The notes beneath the pieces are model-generated. The model did no database searches. It saw nothing but the letters and a program-made list of their open reading frames with translations, and was not told the origin of the DNA. A program made the translations under genes and the position numbers. A stretch of DNA of 64,000 nucleotides from Psoroptes ovis (Eukaryota; Arthropoda; Arachnida; Sarcoptiformes; Psoroptidae): assembly GCA_002943765.1 (NCBI GenBank), contig PQWQ01000003.1:3843501-3907500 (forward strand), given 5' to 3'. Of the stretch, positions 24,091 to 37,200 are shown piece after piece; positions within the stretch are counted from its first letter, which is position 1, and every line of letters starts with the position of its first letter.

Positions 24091-24748
24091 TTGATTAATT
24101 TATTTTTGATTTGATTTGATTTGAATTGATATGACGCTTATGACAATTATTGATTTGATTAATTTTGTTAATTATTATTATTGTTTTTTTGAATAATTAT
24201 TTTACTTTTAATTATTTTACTTTTAATTATTTTATTTTATTTTAATTTTATTTTAATTTTGTTTTTTTTGAATTTAATTTCAATTCTTTGGATCCATCCA
24301 TATTCATTAATTGTTTTTTTTTTATTTTTCACAAATTTATCATTTCAAATTTGACATTTTTTGCCCTTAATTTACTAAGCAATTCAAATGTCATTTTCTC
24401 ACATTTATCATAATAATTTCACTCAATTTTTTTTCAAAATTTCATTTAATTTGATTTTTCAACAAATATTTCTTTGAATTTTTGTAAATTTTTTAAATTT
24501 TTTCCAAATTTCAATTTAATGCTAAAAATGGGAAATGTTTTCATTGTTTTTTTTTTGTGCTTCAAAAATTGTTTCAACCGATATTTATGTTTAAAAGAAA
24601 AATGCATGATCTTTGACAATGCAAAATTTACATTCGATCATTTGAAAAAATGCAAAATGAACTAATTAATGAATGAATGAATGAATGATGATAATTTATA
24701 ATAAAATTTATTTTATTTTACAAAATAATTTCATTTTTCCTATTAAAT

Positions 24749-24800
24749 GGATCATTTTTTCATAAAGTTGGACCGTTTTTTCATAAAGTTGGATCGTTTT
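24749..24800. repeat. Short direct repeat, 21-bp period
   Basis: Two and a half copies of a unit containing TTTTTTCATAAAGTTGGA, the copies differing at one base (GGACCG versus GGATCG). Confidence 0.8.
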
Positions 24801-25639
24801 CAAAGGCCAAGACCTTTTGATGATCGATCGATAATCGGCTGGTGAACTTCAAGTTTATTCATTTGTATTAAATGTAAAACAAAACAAATTATTCCGAACA
24901 TCTTTGATGAGTGAAGGAAAACCTTTGAACCGAATCTAATATTGAAATTAATTAATTAATAATTTTGATAATTAGTAATTTCAATGGATGATTTTCATAA
25001 TTTGTAATTTGCTAACTAATTACAAATGCTACAAAACATGAAAATCATTGAACCAAGAAATGAATGAATTCATGTATAATGAAATTGAATTGTATCATTT
25101 TCAATTTTTTCAAAAAAATGAAAATTATTAAATTCACAAATTGAATTGAATTCATTTTGAAATCATTTGTTATTCACATACAAAGGATTTTTTTTAAAAA
25201 TATAAATGAAATGATTGATGAAACACATAGAAAAATACAATGATGATGATGAATGGGATTCAATCAAGTTCATTGGTCAATTTTGAATTGAAAATCTTTC
25301 ATTTTTTCGATTATTATTTCATTTTTGATTGATTGAAACTCCAACATCTTTGAATTCAAGAAATTCAATTAACGAAATTCAATTGATCAGATTCAATTGA
25401 CAAAATCGATAAATGATTTTCAATTTTTCAAAAATTCAAAAATTCAATTGTTGATAATGAAATACGTTTACACACGTTTATTTACACGTTTAACACGATA
25501 ATAATAATAATGATTGGTTGAATGTTGAAATATTGTCAATTTTCCAATTGATCTAATATCATTATCATCATTATCATTATTCGTATCATAATTGTTTCCT
25601 ATTTCCCTATTCAAGTTATTATACTCATCCATTATACCA

Positions 25640-25716
25640 AGGTTGTCCCATAAGTTTTTGCCATTTTTCGAACGGAAAAAAATTGCAAAAAATGTCAAAA
25701 ACTTATGGGACAACCC
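25640..25716. mobile_element. Third-type miniature element (family C)
   Basis: Ends GGTTGTCCCATAAGTTTTTG / AAAAACTTATGGGACAACCC. The arms are nearly perfect, continue into CCATTTTTCG-type sequence, and surround a short A-rich loop. Related to the others only in the outermost GTTGTCC. Confidence 0.85.
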
Positions 25717-25841
25717 GATACTTATTATTATGATTATTTGTAACACACATGTATAAAATGAACTATGCTCATTTTCCATTCATTCATTCATTTGATTCAT
25801 TGGATTCATTTGATTCATTCAATTTTGACTGATTCAAAAAC

Positions 25842-25880
25842 GTGTGTTTGTGTGTGTGTGTGTGTGTCAGTGTGTGTTGT
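25842..25880. repeat. (GT)n microsatellite
   Basis: Interrupted GT dinucleotide tract. Confidence 0.9.
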
Positions 25881-26070
25881 TGTATATTCGTTTAATCCCG
25901 AAAAAAAATGCATTTGAAAATCAATTTAACAATGGTTAAATTATTATCATCATCATGATAGTCGATTGATGATTATTATTATGATGATCACCGATTATTG
26001 TCATTATTATTATTAATGACAACAACAACAACAACAACAATGGTCAAATGAATTCAATGATATTTTAGTA

Positions 26071-26150
26071 TTACGCTGTCCGTAAAGTTTATTTCGCTTA
26101 ATCAATAGAGTTGCTAATGAAAATCAACCAAAACTTTCCGGACAACCTAA
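26071..26150 (-). mobile_element. Family A miniature element, reversed
   Basis: TTACGCTGTCCGTAAAGTTT, core CGCTTAATCAATAGAGTTGC, right end CTTTCCGGACAACCTAA. Confidence 0.9.
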
Positions 26151-26362
26151 TAATTTAGTGATAATAATTTTGAAAAATGACCAACGAACAGAAAAAAATG
26201 ACAATTGTTGAAATGAATGAATTTGATGAATTTTTCCATTTATCAGCCAATTTTCGTTGATATATTTTGATCATCGTCATCACCGCTATCATCATCATCA
26301 TCATCATAATCATCGTTTGCAGCTCAAATAATTGGAGCAAAAAATAATAGTGTTGATATTTG

Positions 26363-26440
26363 AGGTTGTCCGAAAAGTTCATTTTGCTTAATCAATAGAG
26401 TTGATCATGAAAATCGGTCAGAACTTTCCGGACAACCTAA
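26363..26440 (-). mobile_element. Family A miniature element, reversed
   Basis: AGGTTGTCCGAAAAGTTCAT, core GCTTAATCAATAGAGTTG, right end CTTTCCGGACAACCTAA. Confidence 0.9.
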
Positions 26441-27004
26441 TATATGATTGTAAAGATTATTGTTTTCGGTGTAGACATTCGGTTGTATATACGATTGAAA
26501 TCGAATGGAACAATGATAGATGATGATGGATAATCTTTTACCTGAAAAACAAATGAAATGAATCAAAATCAAAACAATTTTCCAGCCATATTTTCATTTG
26601 CATTGTTCTTTGATAAATTATTATTATTTCATCGTGGTTTTCACTTATCAAAGATCAATGATTTCAACGTGAATTTTTTTTTTTTGTTTTGGTTGGTGGC
26701 AACCAGATTGAAAATGAAAGTAAAAATTTGTCCGGAAAAAAAAGCGAATCATCAGCAGCAGCTGCAGCTATAAATATTTACAGTAGACAGACTGATGATT
26801 CATATTCAAAATCACCATGCACATTCAATCATTAATTATCATGAACTTTTATTTGTATTTATGGAAGGAAAATAACAATGCTTGACCATCCTTTTCGATT
26901 TTGATTAATAAAATTTGAATGACAATCAATAATCAGATCAATCAATTGATTAATGACCGATGATTGTATTCATTTTTTCAGCTTTATTTGATTTGTTTGA
27001 TTTA

Positions 27005-27092
27005 ATAGGTTGTCCGAAAAGTTCTTGTCGATTTTTCAATAATTTTCCAACAATATAATCGGCAAAAACTTTCCGGTCAATACTTAACCTAA
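27005..27092 (-). mobile_element. Family B miniature element
   Basis: AATAGGTTGTCCGAAAAGTT left end and AATCGGCAAAAACTTTCCGG right end, followed by TCAATACTTAACCTAAT. An extra short stretch near the right terminus suggests a small insertion. Confidence 0.85.
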
Positions 27093-28714
27093 TAAAACAA
27101 ATAAACATCGGAAATGATCGTGGTTGATCAGACATGATACGTTGATTGATCTATTTAATCATTTTATCATGATTTAAGATTGTCATTTATCATAGGGTGA
27201 TTGATATTTATAAACTAATATGATGTCAATACTAATATTGATGATATCATCAGTAATCATAAATTGCATAAAACAATCAAATAACATTTAATAAATCACC
27301 GAATATACATGATCTATGACTCTTAGCTGTCAGGTTATAGTTATGCTTAGTCTTCAATTTTTGAAATGTTGGAAACTTGTTTGAAATTTTTCAAATCGAA
27401 AATTTCGATCAATCAAAAACCAGAAGACAATCACAGTCGTATGATTACACACCAAAAAATCATCGAAATGTAATTTGACAAATAATCATTGAAATGTAAT
27501 TAATCATCAATCATCATTATTATTATTGTTATTATTATACTGATTATTATGAAGAGTGTATGATCATCAATTGAAATATAACTTGAGGCTAAATAGGTAG
27601 AAATGTGTCTGAAAGATTCAAAGATTGAAAGCCAAAAAATACCTCTTGGTGAATGTATGAATATTTTATATGGTAATTACTCTTATTATTATCATCGAAT
27701 AATTTGATTCAATGGTGTTATAATTTCTATTATTTTCGTAATAATAATTATGATAAAGTTATATGGGAAAATTTTGCCCAAAAGCATCTTTGGAAGATAG
27801 AAAATCAATGAATTTTATGTAATTGAAGCTTTGAATTTGAATGACTGAAAACAAAATCTGATTTAATATTTATCATTTTATGAATTAATGAATGAATATA
27901 ATTTCAAATATAATTGCAATTCCTGGTGAACAAATTCAAGTATTTGAAACAATAATCTTGGAATTCAAATTAATCTTATTATTGTATTCTCATTTGACAA
28001 TTTGTTTTTAGGTAGATGATTCGCTTATAAATCAGACTTATAACCAAGTGAAATTATTATGAAATAATCAAAGATAATGACAAGTTTTGAGATCATTAGC
28101 GTGAAAATGATACGAAAATGCCACTTGTAACTTGAAGAAAGCAAAGAGAAATGATGATAATGACCAGAATTACAGATGAACGATTGAAATTGAATAAATA
28201 CGGAAAACGAGAGTGGGAAAACTAACCAATGGAAAAATTTGATTAAATTTTGCCATCAAAATGTCTTGAAATTGAAATGAAAATCAAGAAGGAACAAACG
28301 AAAAAATTGATACTCAATCGATCAACCAATCAATCAATCGATTGATTGATCAGTAAATTATTCAAATGATCAATTTTCGCATTAATATTTATTGGTGTTT
28401 CAATGATAATAATCATATTAATAATAAAAGCAAAAGTGAAAATCAATCGAAATTCAATCGAATATTTGATTGAATTTCTGTTATTATTATTAATGATCGT
28501 TGATTCAATAATAATAATAATAATAATTCCTTCATTTCATATTTGTGAGGAAGTATTTAAACATAATTTTTCTGATCAAAGATGAATGATGATAAATAAT
28601 CATTGCTGAATAAATTCAATTAAATTCATATTCAATAAATTCACTTGAAAATGTTTCTATTATGTTGCCATGTATTTGCAATGTTGTCGTAGTTGTTGGC
28701 CATTCGTTGCTGTC

Positions 28715-28741
28715 GTTGTTGTTGTTGTTGTTGTTGTTGTT
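28715..28741. repeat. (GTT)n microsatellite
   Basis: About nine GTT triplets in a row. Confidence 0.9.
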
Positions 28742-29536
28742 GAATTATCCATTAAATTACGATAATAATGTAAAATACAAGTTGTGAATGTGATAAATCT
28801 ATGAACATTTTTCCTTGAATTATTATTATTGTTATTTATTATCATTAAATATCCATTTATCACACACAAACAACCATTGATTATGATCAGAATGATCATA
28901 ATTTATGCTCATTTTAAATGATGATGAACAATTTAATAAAAATTAAATCAGAATCAAAACGAAATTGAATCAGAATTAAATCAATTAGTGTAAAAGCTAT
29001 GAAAGTGAATAGATATGAATACATATGAATAAATAATAAATCATAATAATGATAATAATATACCTGCGATAAATAATTTAAACAAAATGTTTCATTCATA
29101 TAAGGTTGAGGGTGGAAAATGTAAAAGATAAAAGAAAATATATTGATAATTCACAACTTGAATTTTTTCAAGAAGAAGATGCTTTAAACTTTCAAATTTA
29201 AAGGTTGTGGCAATCATTGGGGAAATGAAAATGAAAAAAGGAACGAACACTTATACTGAGAAGAACAAATTGAAATTTGATTGTCGAATTATGTAGGCAA
29301 ATAGTAATGAAAACTTGAAAATTTGAAAATTTCGAAATTAAATTTCAATTTAATCATGAATATAAATGTTTCAAAGCTATTTTTCCAAAATACATATAAC
29401 TTTGAATATATTTCAATGAGTTTCTGAAGTGAAAAGTTGAATTATTATTTCGTTGTCAAGTTTTGTCACATTTCCCTCGATCATTTTGAAACGACATTCA
29501 TCGCTTATAATCACCTTATAATCCTTTGATTCCCAA

Positions 29537-30538
29537 ATGTATCAACAACAACAGCAACAGCCACAACCAAAGCATCAAATCTATGCAAAACAACAACCTC
29601 AGCAACAACCACCACAGCCATTAACCATGAATAATAATCCATTCTTTACAAATCAACAGCCACAGCCGCAGCAGCCGGTACCTCAACAAGAATACATGAT
29701 GTTACAACCATTATCGCCACAGTCACCACAGGCCCAGCAGCCACCAGCAACAATTATTGACCCGATCGCGCTGATACAACAACAAATTGATTTTATCAAC
29801 TTACGATTGGATCGTATCGAACAGATAATCAATCAACATCAGATAATAATCATGCTGCAGCAGCAACAAGATTATTTACACGTGCAGCAGCCGCAGCAAC
29901 CGAATCAACAACTGAATCCGCAGCCAAATGACCCTCAAATTGAATCCCAAGATTCAAAACAACAACAGCAGCCGCATCATCCGAGACCGATCGATAAAAA
30001 AGATCAAATACAGCTACAGCTAAATCAAACAATGAATCATCTCTGTAATTTATTTGAAAAATTTTTTCAAAATCAATTCACTGAACACCAACAACAACAA
30101 TATCAACCAAATTATCATCATATTTATCAAAAGAAAGGTCAATCATTGGTCACAATGGTGCAGCCACCTCGGGATCAAAATCTGAATGAACAACAAAATC
30201 AACAACAACAATCACAGCCACCACAATCACAGCCATCACCATCACCAGCTAAAAAACGTCATGAAAATAAAAGTAAAAGTAAGCTACGAATGGAACATCG
30301 AGATCGTAAAGAATCGTTGACAAAAAATAATCAAAATCTTTTAGGACAACAACCGGAGGAAAAAATGAAAAGAATCGGTTCCGATGTACCGACCATATTG
30401 ATAGCGCCGACCGATTATGAACATATTTATTCGATAAAAAATCAAAAAGCAATGTATTTTGAAAATGAACAACATCGTTTAGCACAAATTAAACGTAATG
30501 AAATAAATGCACAACAACAAAATGATAATAAAAAATGA
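29537..30538 (+). CDS. Gln-rich protein of unknown function
   Basis: Single ORF of 333 aa, start ATG at 29537, clearly more GC-rich and more codon-structured than the flanking DNA, which argues that it is real. There is no signal peptide. The N-terminus is Gln/Pro-rich. Residues 76-116 (PIALIQQQIDFINLRLDRIE..) look helical, possibly coiled coil. A basic stretch near residue 238 (AKKRHENKSKSK) could be a nuclear signal. A non-repetitive C-terminal segment follows near residue 284 (VPTILIAPTDYEHIYS..). I recognise no domain. It could be an intracellular or nuclear Gln-rich protein, or the last exon of a longer gene whose upstream exons are too short to see. The antisense frames are shadows. Confidence 0.6.
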   Translation: MYQQQQQQPQPKHQIYAKQQPQQQPPQPLTMNNNPFFTNQQPQPQQPVPQQEYMMLQPLSPQSPQAQQPPATIIDPIALIQQQIDFINLRLDRIEQIINQHQIIIMLQQQQDYLHVQQPQQPNQQLNPQPNDPQIESQDSKQQQQPHHPRPIDKKDQIQLQLNQTMNHLCNLFEKFFQNQFTEHQQQQYQPNYHHIYQKKGQSLVTMVQPPRDQNLNEQQNQQQQSQPPQSQPSPSPAKKRHENKSKSKLRMEHRDRKESLTKNNQNLLGQQPEEKMKRIGSDVPTILIAPTDYEHIYSIKNQKAMYFENEQHRLAQIKRNEINAQQQNDNKK

Positions 30539-31260
30539 ATCGAAATTGAAATTCATTTCAAAAATATTTGCCACCTAGTTCAGTCATTTCATACCGGTAC
30601 AATTGCGCAGCCTTGTAAGGCGCATAGCAGGCACAGGCCTTCAAAATTGAAATTCAAATAAGCAAGCGCGATGCTAATATTAAGACGAATCTGAAGATTA
30701 TTTTCAAAATTTTTTATTTTAAAAAAATCTTAGAAAATTCATAGAAAAATATTTGAAATTTAATTGAAAAAATTGCGCAAAGGCACACATATCAACTAAT
30801 ATTGTCTTGTCATGGCTTTGTCTTGTCTTGTTGATCATCGGTTATATATCATTGGTTAATTCATCTAAAGAATTGGGTAAAATTTGTTTGTATGAATGAA
30901 TAATGATTAGTTTTTGAGTATTTACAACGAAAAAATTGTAATTTTTGACTTAAAACTTCATTTGATTTAGGGTTTTGAATGGATTCGGATTTGGTTGGTA
31001 TTTCATTTGGTATTCAATTTGGTCTGTTTTTGTACAAATTTTCGATTGTTATTAATGATTGAGATTCTCAGAAAAATCAAGAAGAAATCGAGTAGAATTT
31101 GTGTCATTTGTTTAAATGTCATTGAAATCGATTAAAATATAAAAATAATTAAAATGTCTAGAATCATCGGTATCCATCGTTGTGAACGAGTCAAATTTGT
31201 ATGGGGGCAAAAACATGGATCGTGTTAGGGTCGATTGAATCAATCAATTTAAAATTTCAA
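30539..31260. other. Convergent intergenic gap
   Basis: Lies between the 3' ends of the Gln-rich gene and the minus-strand paralogue B. It contains GC-richer stretches (about 30585-30660) with a small palindrome around AGCCTTGTAAGGC and two TTGCGCA motifs (near 30600 and 30775). No gene seen. Confidence 0.5.
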
Positions 31261-34200
31261 TTAATGAAAATAATCATTTCGATATTTTGGTTGATAATTA
31301 TTTTGGCTATAAAGATTCACATGTTCTTGACGTTGATGTTCTTCGGAGGCTAAAGGTGATAATTTTTGATTATTTTGAATCAAATCGAATCGATGCTGCT
31401 GTTGTTGTGGTTGTTGTTGCGGGCTCGACAAGATCAACGGTGAAATGTCACCGTATCTTTTCAAATTTACATAATGATATGAACGTAATGGTTCCATACC
31501 ATTATTGATATTACGTTGTCGCCGTTTACCATTATCATTAAGCTTGGCTATCGTACCATCCTTTTTCAATATTCGATGCAGCTGTTGTGATGATTGCATA
31601 TGCATATTGTTTGAACGATTACGATTATAACGTTGTTGATGATTATGATGCTGATTATGATCCCGAAGATGCTGATGGTGTTTACTGGTCATTTTTGGCG
31701 ACATGGTTGCTGGACCACTGACCGAAAACGATGCATATGGTTTCATCATCATATGACCTTGATTAGTGGTCGGATTATTGGTGATTGCTGCAATAGCTGC
31801 AGCTGTAGTCGGTACTGGATGCTTTTTACCAAGTTGTTTTTTAATATCATTCAATGAAATACGAAACTCTTTGATTACTTTAAATTTTTTTACATCATTT
31901 TTATTATTACTGTTGGAATTTGAATTTGTATGTATCGGTGGTTGTAATGTTGAGAGCATTTCACCATCATTTTTATTATTAATTCCATTATTATCATTGT
32001 TAAAATTGTTTTCAACAAGATTTTCATTTTGTATCATTGATTTTGATGCAGACAAAATAGGCATGGACATACTTTTCATTGGTATATTCATTATTTTCAT
32101 ATTATTTATATTGATCGGTGTTTTGATTATTGATTTTTGTTGTTGTTGGTGTTGGTGTTGTTGTTTTGATAATAAATTATCAATATATTGTTTAATAATA
32201 TCATTATAATGTAAATTTGCTTCTTTATCAGTGAACTCGGTTGGTTCAAGTATCGGTTTCAATGAATCATTTGGAATTATTGTTGTTGCAATTGATGTGG
32301 ATGATGATGAATGATTGTTATTTTCAATATTATTATTGTTATTATCATTATTATTGGTAAATTCTATTGAATTTGGTGAATCTAGAATTTTTGAAAAATG
32401 AAATGGAAAAAAAATTTAGAATAATTAATCGATTATTTTCTCAAAAAATTTTCAAAATTTAAGGCACCATTAATATTATTGTTGTTGTTGTTGGTGTTTA
32501 TATTATTATTATTATCCGATTCTGAACCGAATCGATGAAGAATCGATTTATTTTCATTCGAATTCTTTGCCGATGTTAATGGCGTCGATGAACGCAATGA
32601 AGATGATAATAAATTCGGTGCTTGTGTTATTGTTGTTGGTGCGGGTGATTCAATTTTACCAATCATTTCAGATCCATAAGCCATTGGTTGAAATTCTGGT
32701 GTTGGAAAAAAAGAATTCGAAATTAATGACAATTTAATTCAAAATGTATCATCTCATTTCATACCCGAAAAACGATTCACTTTTCCGCTGTCACCGAATC
32801 CAAATTGTCGAAATTGTTGAAGTTGTAATTGTTGTTGCTGTTGCTGCTGTTGTTGTTGCTGCACGGCTGAACCATCTTGTGGTGCTGCTTTCGATATGAT
32901 TGTTTTCATTTCTTCAATAACAGGTTCAACTTTTTGTATTACTTTTCGAAATGGTTGTACAACTTCGGTCACCTCTTGAATAACTGGACGATAAACATTA
33001 TGTATGACACGATGTGGTTCTTCTTCTGAATTGATTTCTTTTGGTTCTTCGGCTGGTTCTATTGATGTGGATGATCATGATGATCAAATGGAAAATTGTG
33101 AAACAAAAAAAAAATTAAAATTTTAAATTTTTGAAAAAATAAAGGATCGGACTTTAGTGATTTCACTCGAAAAGAAATTCATTCATTTTCCATTGTATTA
33201 CATGCATTGTTTCTGACTGTGAAATTTATGGAAATAGTGAAAATGGAAGCGAATTAATACAAGGATTTTTCTGGCCTAAGAAAAGCCCGTTAATAAATCA
33301 TGATGTTTTCCATGTTGTTGAAAACTACCAAACGGTGATTGTTCTTGACTGTTTGGAATGGTCGCGACTTATCATCATTTCAGATGGCTATGAATGGTTA
33401 TGAAATGATGGTTTATACGTGCATTTAGATCATTATCATACATTTGATGATGATGATGATGATGATAATAATAATAACAAGACACGATACTGGAAGATGT
33501 TTCTTTGTAGAAATGCTTCATTTCATTTCATTTCATTTTCACTAATCATACTTAATCATTTTTCATGATAATTTTCAAACAAAAAAAAAAAATATCAGTA
33601 TCAAAGGTATTAGTATGTGAGTGCTGTACAATATAATTTCATTTAAAACATATTTAAGAATAAAGTAATTTTTGAATTTTTCTTGAAATTTTCTTGAATT
33701 TTTGAAAATTTTCAACTTTCAACAAAATTTCTAATTATAATATAATCATCAACTTTGCTTAAATGTTCTAAGAGGAAAGTATTAGGCTGTCCGGAAAGTT
33801 CTGGCCGATTTTTCATTAGCAACCCTATTGATTGAGCGGAATGAATTTTTCGGACAACCTGCAAATACTACAAATAGCAAAAGCAACATTTACATCATCA
33901 TCAGCTCAGCTTTTTCTTTCCCCAACAAATGATCATTAACATTCATTTAAAACATCATTTAATAATATAAACACACACATGCACACACACACACAGATAC
34001 ACAGAGGTATTTATGTATATTTGATTCGTTTGCTTTCGTTTATTTCGAATAATAATGTTTTGATCACGCCATCATCATCGCTTGGATTGTTGTTTTCGTG
34101 TTTCATTTGAAAATAATCATCGAAATAATAACCGATATTAGGTAGTCTTTATGTACATACAGTCTTTAAAGAAGTTTAAAAAGTGAAATTCATTAAAACT

Positions 34201-37200
34201 GTTGTGGAAATGGATGGAATAAGATAACATTTTTCCAATTAAAATGGGAGCAGTTGCTTTGCGAGACTGCATCAGTCAATTGGATCATTCAACAGACAAT
34301 GATCCAGCGTTGATCAGTGATCAGTTTGGAAATGATTGGTGAAATCATGACAAGAATCGACATGAATCTTTCGACATGAATCTCACGGCAGCAGGTACAA
34401 TAATAGTTCAAGCATGCTAAGGTATTAGGTATGCTGTGTTTGAGCCGAATTTCACCAGTCTAAATTTGGTCAGATTGAATTTTGAAGACTAATCTCGTGT
34501 ATTTACAAGACTCTTGTAACAAAAGGAATGAACGTCAAAAGAAATAAAAATTGTGGACAACTTGGATCCTAAGATGATAAATGATGGATGAACATTCATC
34601 ATTTCATTTTATTTGATGAAAACTTAGTTAGAACTAAACTAATGAAACTTGGTTCTCATTAGTTTACCTGTCGAATTAGAATTACTTATTTGTAAAAGAT
34701 AATTACAAAATCATCAAATCATGATCAATCAATCAATTAGATCAAATAGATGCTTAGTTATTAGAAATTTACGTTTTTCTGGTAAAATTTTCTAATCAAA
34801 AATTACAAGCAAAATCATCAGCCAAAAGACATGATCAAAGATTGATTGATGAGCAGCATGCTTTAAGCATTGATTTGAGCTGCGAATCGCGATTCATCAG
34901 TGAATTTCGGAGTAAGCAACTGCGCAAATTGCGAAATTGTATTCAAATGAGGGAACATTTAAATGAGGAAAAATTAATTAACATTTAATTAATTACAATT
35001 TGAATGATTAATTAATTAATGATTTAGAATTATTTAGCTTAAAAATGATTAGAATAAAATAGATGGAAATTAATCATCAGTTTTTCACAACCTACGATGA
35101 TTGTAATTATTTGTTTTTTCCTTGAATAGATTTCCGTGTGTATTCTTAATCTAAATTTTAGATTATCTCGAATATTTCAATGAAATTTTCAATAATGATC
35201 CATTTCAATTCATTTAAAATTCAAGGAACGCACAGACTCTTACTGAATCAATTCAATTGATGCTCCAGCACAAACACACAGGTTGAATTCATTCAAAGGG
35301 TTTTAAAATTTATGTAAAATCCTTTGAATACACAAATATTCAAATATTCAGACATTTGTGTGATTGTTATTATGAATGATTACATAATATTTCATATCAT
35401 TCATATATTTTACAATTGTAATCATATGATGATAACAGCAAAAAATTATTCTAAAATATTTATGATGATTTAAATTTCCGTAAAAATTCAAAGGTAGACT
35501 GGCTGACTGACTGAAATATCAGTACAAAATGGATTATTTTGTCAGTCATTTCATAACGGTAAAAGTAATTGCAAATGTTTCAATGCACGGAATGAAATAA
35601 ATGAATAAAATTAAAATTAAATGAAAATGAATTGATATTCATCTCTTCCAAAGCCAGTTATGTCAGTGTATTTTAATGTAACAAATTTTTGAAGTTTGTT
35701 CAAACATCATTTAAGCACAAAGGTATCGTGTTACCATTTTCATTATTTCAAATAAAAATTGAATTCAATTCAAAACAATCATCAATTATTAATCCTTTCT
35801 TCTCCCTCTTTTTTTTTAGTTTCACATTGGTCGGTTAATGCATTTTTAATTAAATTTTTTCATTTTCATTTTCATTTTTCCTCATTTGAAACACATATGT
35901 TCCGTTATGATAAAACAATGCGGGAAAATTGGCCGGAAATTTTCTGCTTTTGTTTTGTTTGAAATTCAAAATACCATTAATTCATGGTAGATACGATTCC
36001 CTCGTTCTCCAGGGCCATACCTTTATTAATTTGTGCCTTAAATATTTGCATCAAATATATTCATAAGATCGATGCATCATCATAGGCTTATTTGTACGAT
36101 GGATTTGAAAAAATTGAAACAAATCATTTGGAGGAAAAAAGAAAAAGATTCATTTGTCCATAAATTTAAATTGAATTGATATTGTTGGTACGTAGATTTG
36201 CATAAATAATTTTCATTTTCAGGGGATTTTCGAGATGAAATTTGACCAAAAAAGAAATATATTGGAATTAATGATTTTTTCATTGATCGAAATATTCATC
36301 GAAAAAGATCAATGATATCAAAGATGATATTGGCTTTCGGCTTTATTTTTCAAAATTTTGATCGAACATATTTTAGGTTGTCCGAAAAGTTCATTCTGCT
36401 TAATCAATAGAGTTGCAAATGAAAATTGGCCACAACTTTCCGGACAACCAAATATTTAAATATCTATTTATTTATTACAGTTTCATTTTTGTTTCTACCA
36501 AAAAAAAAAAAGATATTTTAAAAATAGCATAATAATCATTATGATAATAGTAATATTAATAATAAAAATAATGATAAAATGATTGATCATGATTAAATTT
36601 GATATGGATAACGATCATATTATTATGATATGATAAATCAAATACAGTTCATTAGAATACAATCATGCATTATTTTTGAATACATTTGGTCAAAACATAT
36701 TTGATGGAAAAATATTGAAAATGAATAAATGAAACAAACATTAGTTGATATGTAAAATAAGTGAAAAGTTTTCGAAAATGATGAAATAAATAAATGAATA
36801 AATAAATCTTTGGATATTTAAGTATTGACAAGCAATCTATGTATTCTAAGGCTTAAGTCCTGTTAATCAAAAATTTGTTTTATTTTGAAATTCATTTTGA
36901 TTGAAAATCAAGGAATTTTGAAAGCAATTTGATGATTTAAATAATTCAAATTGATTTGATTGAATGAAATGCTTCAAAATGAATTGTTTTTGATTCATTG
37001 GTTCATTTCAAGCGTTTCATGAATTGTTTATGAGCATCTGACACTTGTTTCCTGGAACCAAATGAATGATGGTCATTCAGACAATCATTGTATAATTATT
37101 ATTGTTTTTAATTATTAAGGGAAACAGACAACAATGATAATTATAAATAATTGTAATGGTAATTAATTATGTGATGAACATTATTTAAACATTTAATTAA

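Larger units (their letters stand above)
24091..29536. other. Intergenic DNA between paralogue A and the Gln-rich gene
   Basis: No gene recognised in about 5.4 kb. It holds four miniature elements (25640, 26071, 26363, 27005), a 21-bp direct repeat (24749-24800), a (GT)n tract (25842-25880) and a (GTT)n tract (28715-28741). An AATAAA near 24699 could serve paralogue A. Confidence 0.5.

Noticed and set aside
30590..30660. tRNA-like segment around AGCCTTGTAAGGC
   Set aside because: No T-arm GTTCNANNC box, no acceptor-stem pairing, wrong spacing.
31766..32209. Plus-strand 147-aa ORF
   Set aside because: Shadow of paralogue B exon 4; the minus-strand reading has matching splice phases and paralogy.
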